DNA of 5,532 nucleotides. Source: Cellvibrionales bacterium. Lineage in GTDB: Bacteria; Pseudomonadota; Gammaproteobacteria; Pseudomonadales; UBA7434. Below the pieces are notes generated by a model. The model searched no databases. It saw only the letters and a list, made by a program, of their open reading frames with translations, and was not told the origin of the DNA. Below are positions 5,521 through 5,532 of the stretch, piece after piece. Location of the stretch: NCBI GenBank assembly GCA_003492055.1, contig DMZE01000048.1, positions 1-5,532 of the forward strand, given 5' to 3'. Within the stretch, counting starts at the first letter, position 1, and every line of letters begins with the position of its first letter. Position numbers and translations under genes: made by a program.

Positions 5521-5532
5521 ATTATATTATAT

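Overview
The window looks like ordinary chromosome from a gammaproteobacterium, with about 40% G+C in the genes and clearly lower G+C between them. The evidence is the set of families: a DbpA-type DEAD-box helicase with its 23S rRNA-binding C-terminus, a YaiL/DUF2058 protein with the typical DPYADF...PDDLMW tail, a DUF2489 membrane protein upstream of folA, and a SirB1-like protein. The genus cannot be named from this sequence; a marine or aquatic lineage is only a guess. No mobile element, CRISPR array, tRNA, rRNA or phage gene was seen.

Layout: six genes lie on the minus strand and one on the plus strand. Read in minus-strand order from about 4100 down to 1, they are a DUF2489 one-helix membrane protein, folA (dihydrofolate reductase), a DUF2058/YaiL protein, dbpA (RNA helicase), a DUF3429 membrane protein, and the first 154 codons of a saccharopine-dehydrogenase-like oxidoreductase cut by the left edge. 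The gaps between the first four are 60, 58 and 43 bp. The DUF3429 gene abuts or nearly abuts dbpA, and 123 bp separate it from the oxidoreductase gene. The first five could form one transcript or several short overlapping ones. A 550-bp AT-rich divergent spacer (4101-4650) separates this block from a plus-strand gene (4651-5520) for a SirB1-type transglutaminase-like/TPR protein.

How the genes may work together: dbpA acts in large-subunit ribosome assembly, and the YaiL-like protein is a basic, probably coiled-coil protein sometimes annotated as polynucleotide-associated, so an RNA-related link between these neighbours is possible but unproven. folA supplies tetrahydrofolate. The DUF2489, DUF3429 and SirB1-like proteins have no established function that can be read from sequence.

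No new multi-gene system was found. The points most worth checking are the folA product, whose active site differs from E. coli DHFR at several positions (Glu for the catalytic Asp, Phe at the next position, and others); the abutting, in-frame dbpA stop and DUF3429 start; and several palindromes in the non-coding gaps that may be operators. Two start codons matter: the YaiL-like gene most likely starts at an ATG at 3028 rather than a TTG at 3043, and dbpA almost certainly starts at a GTG.
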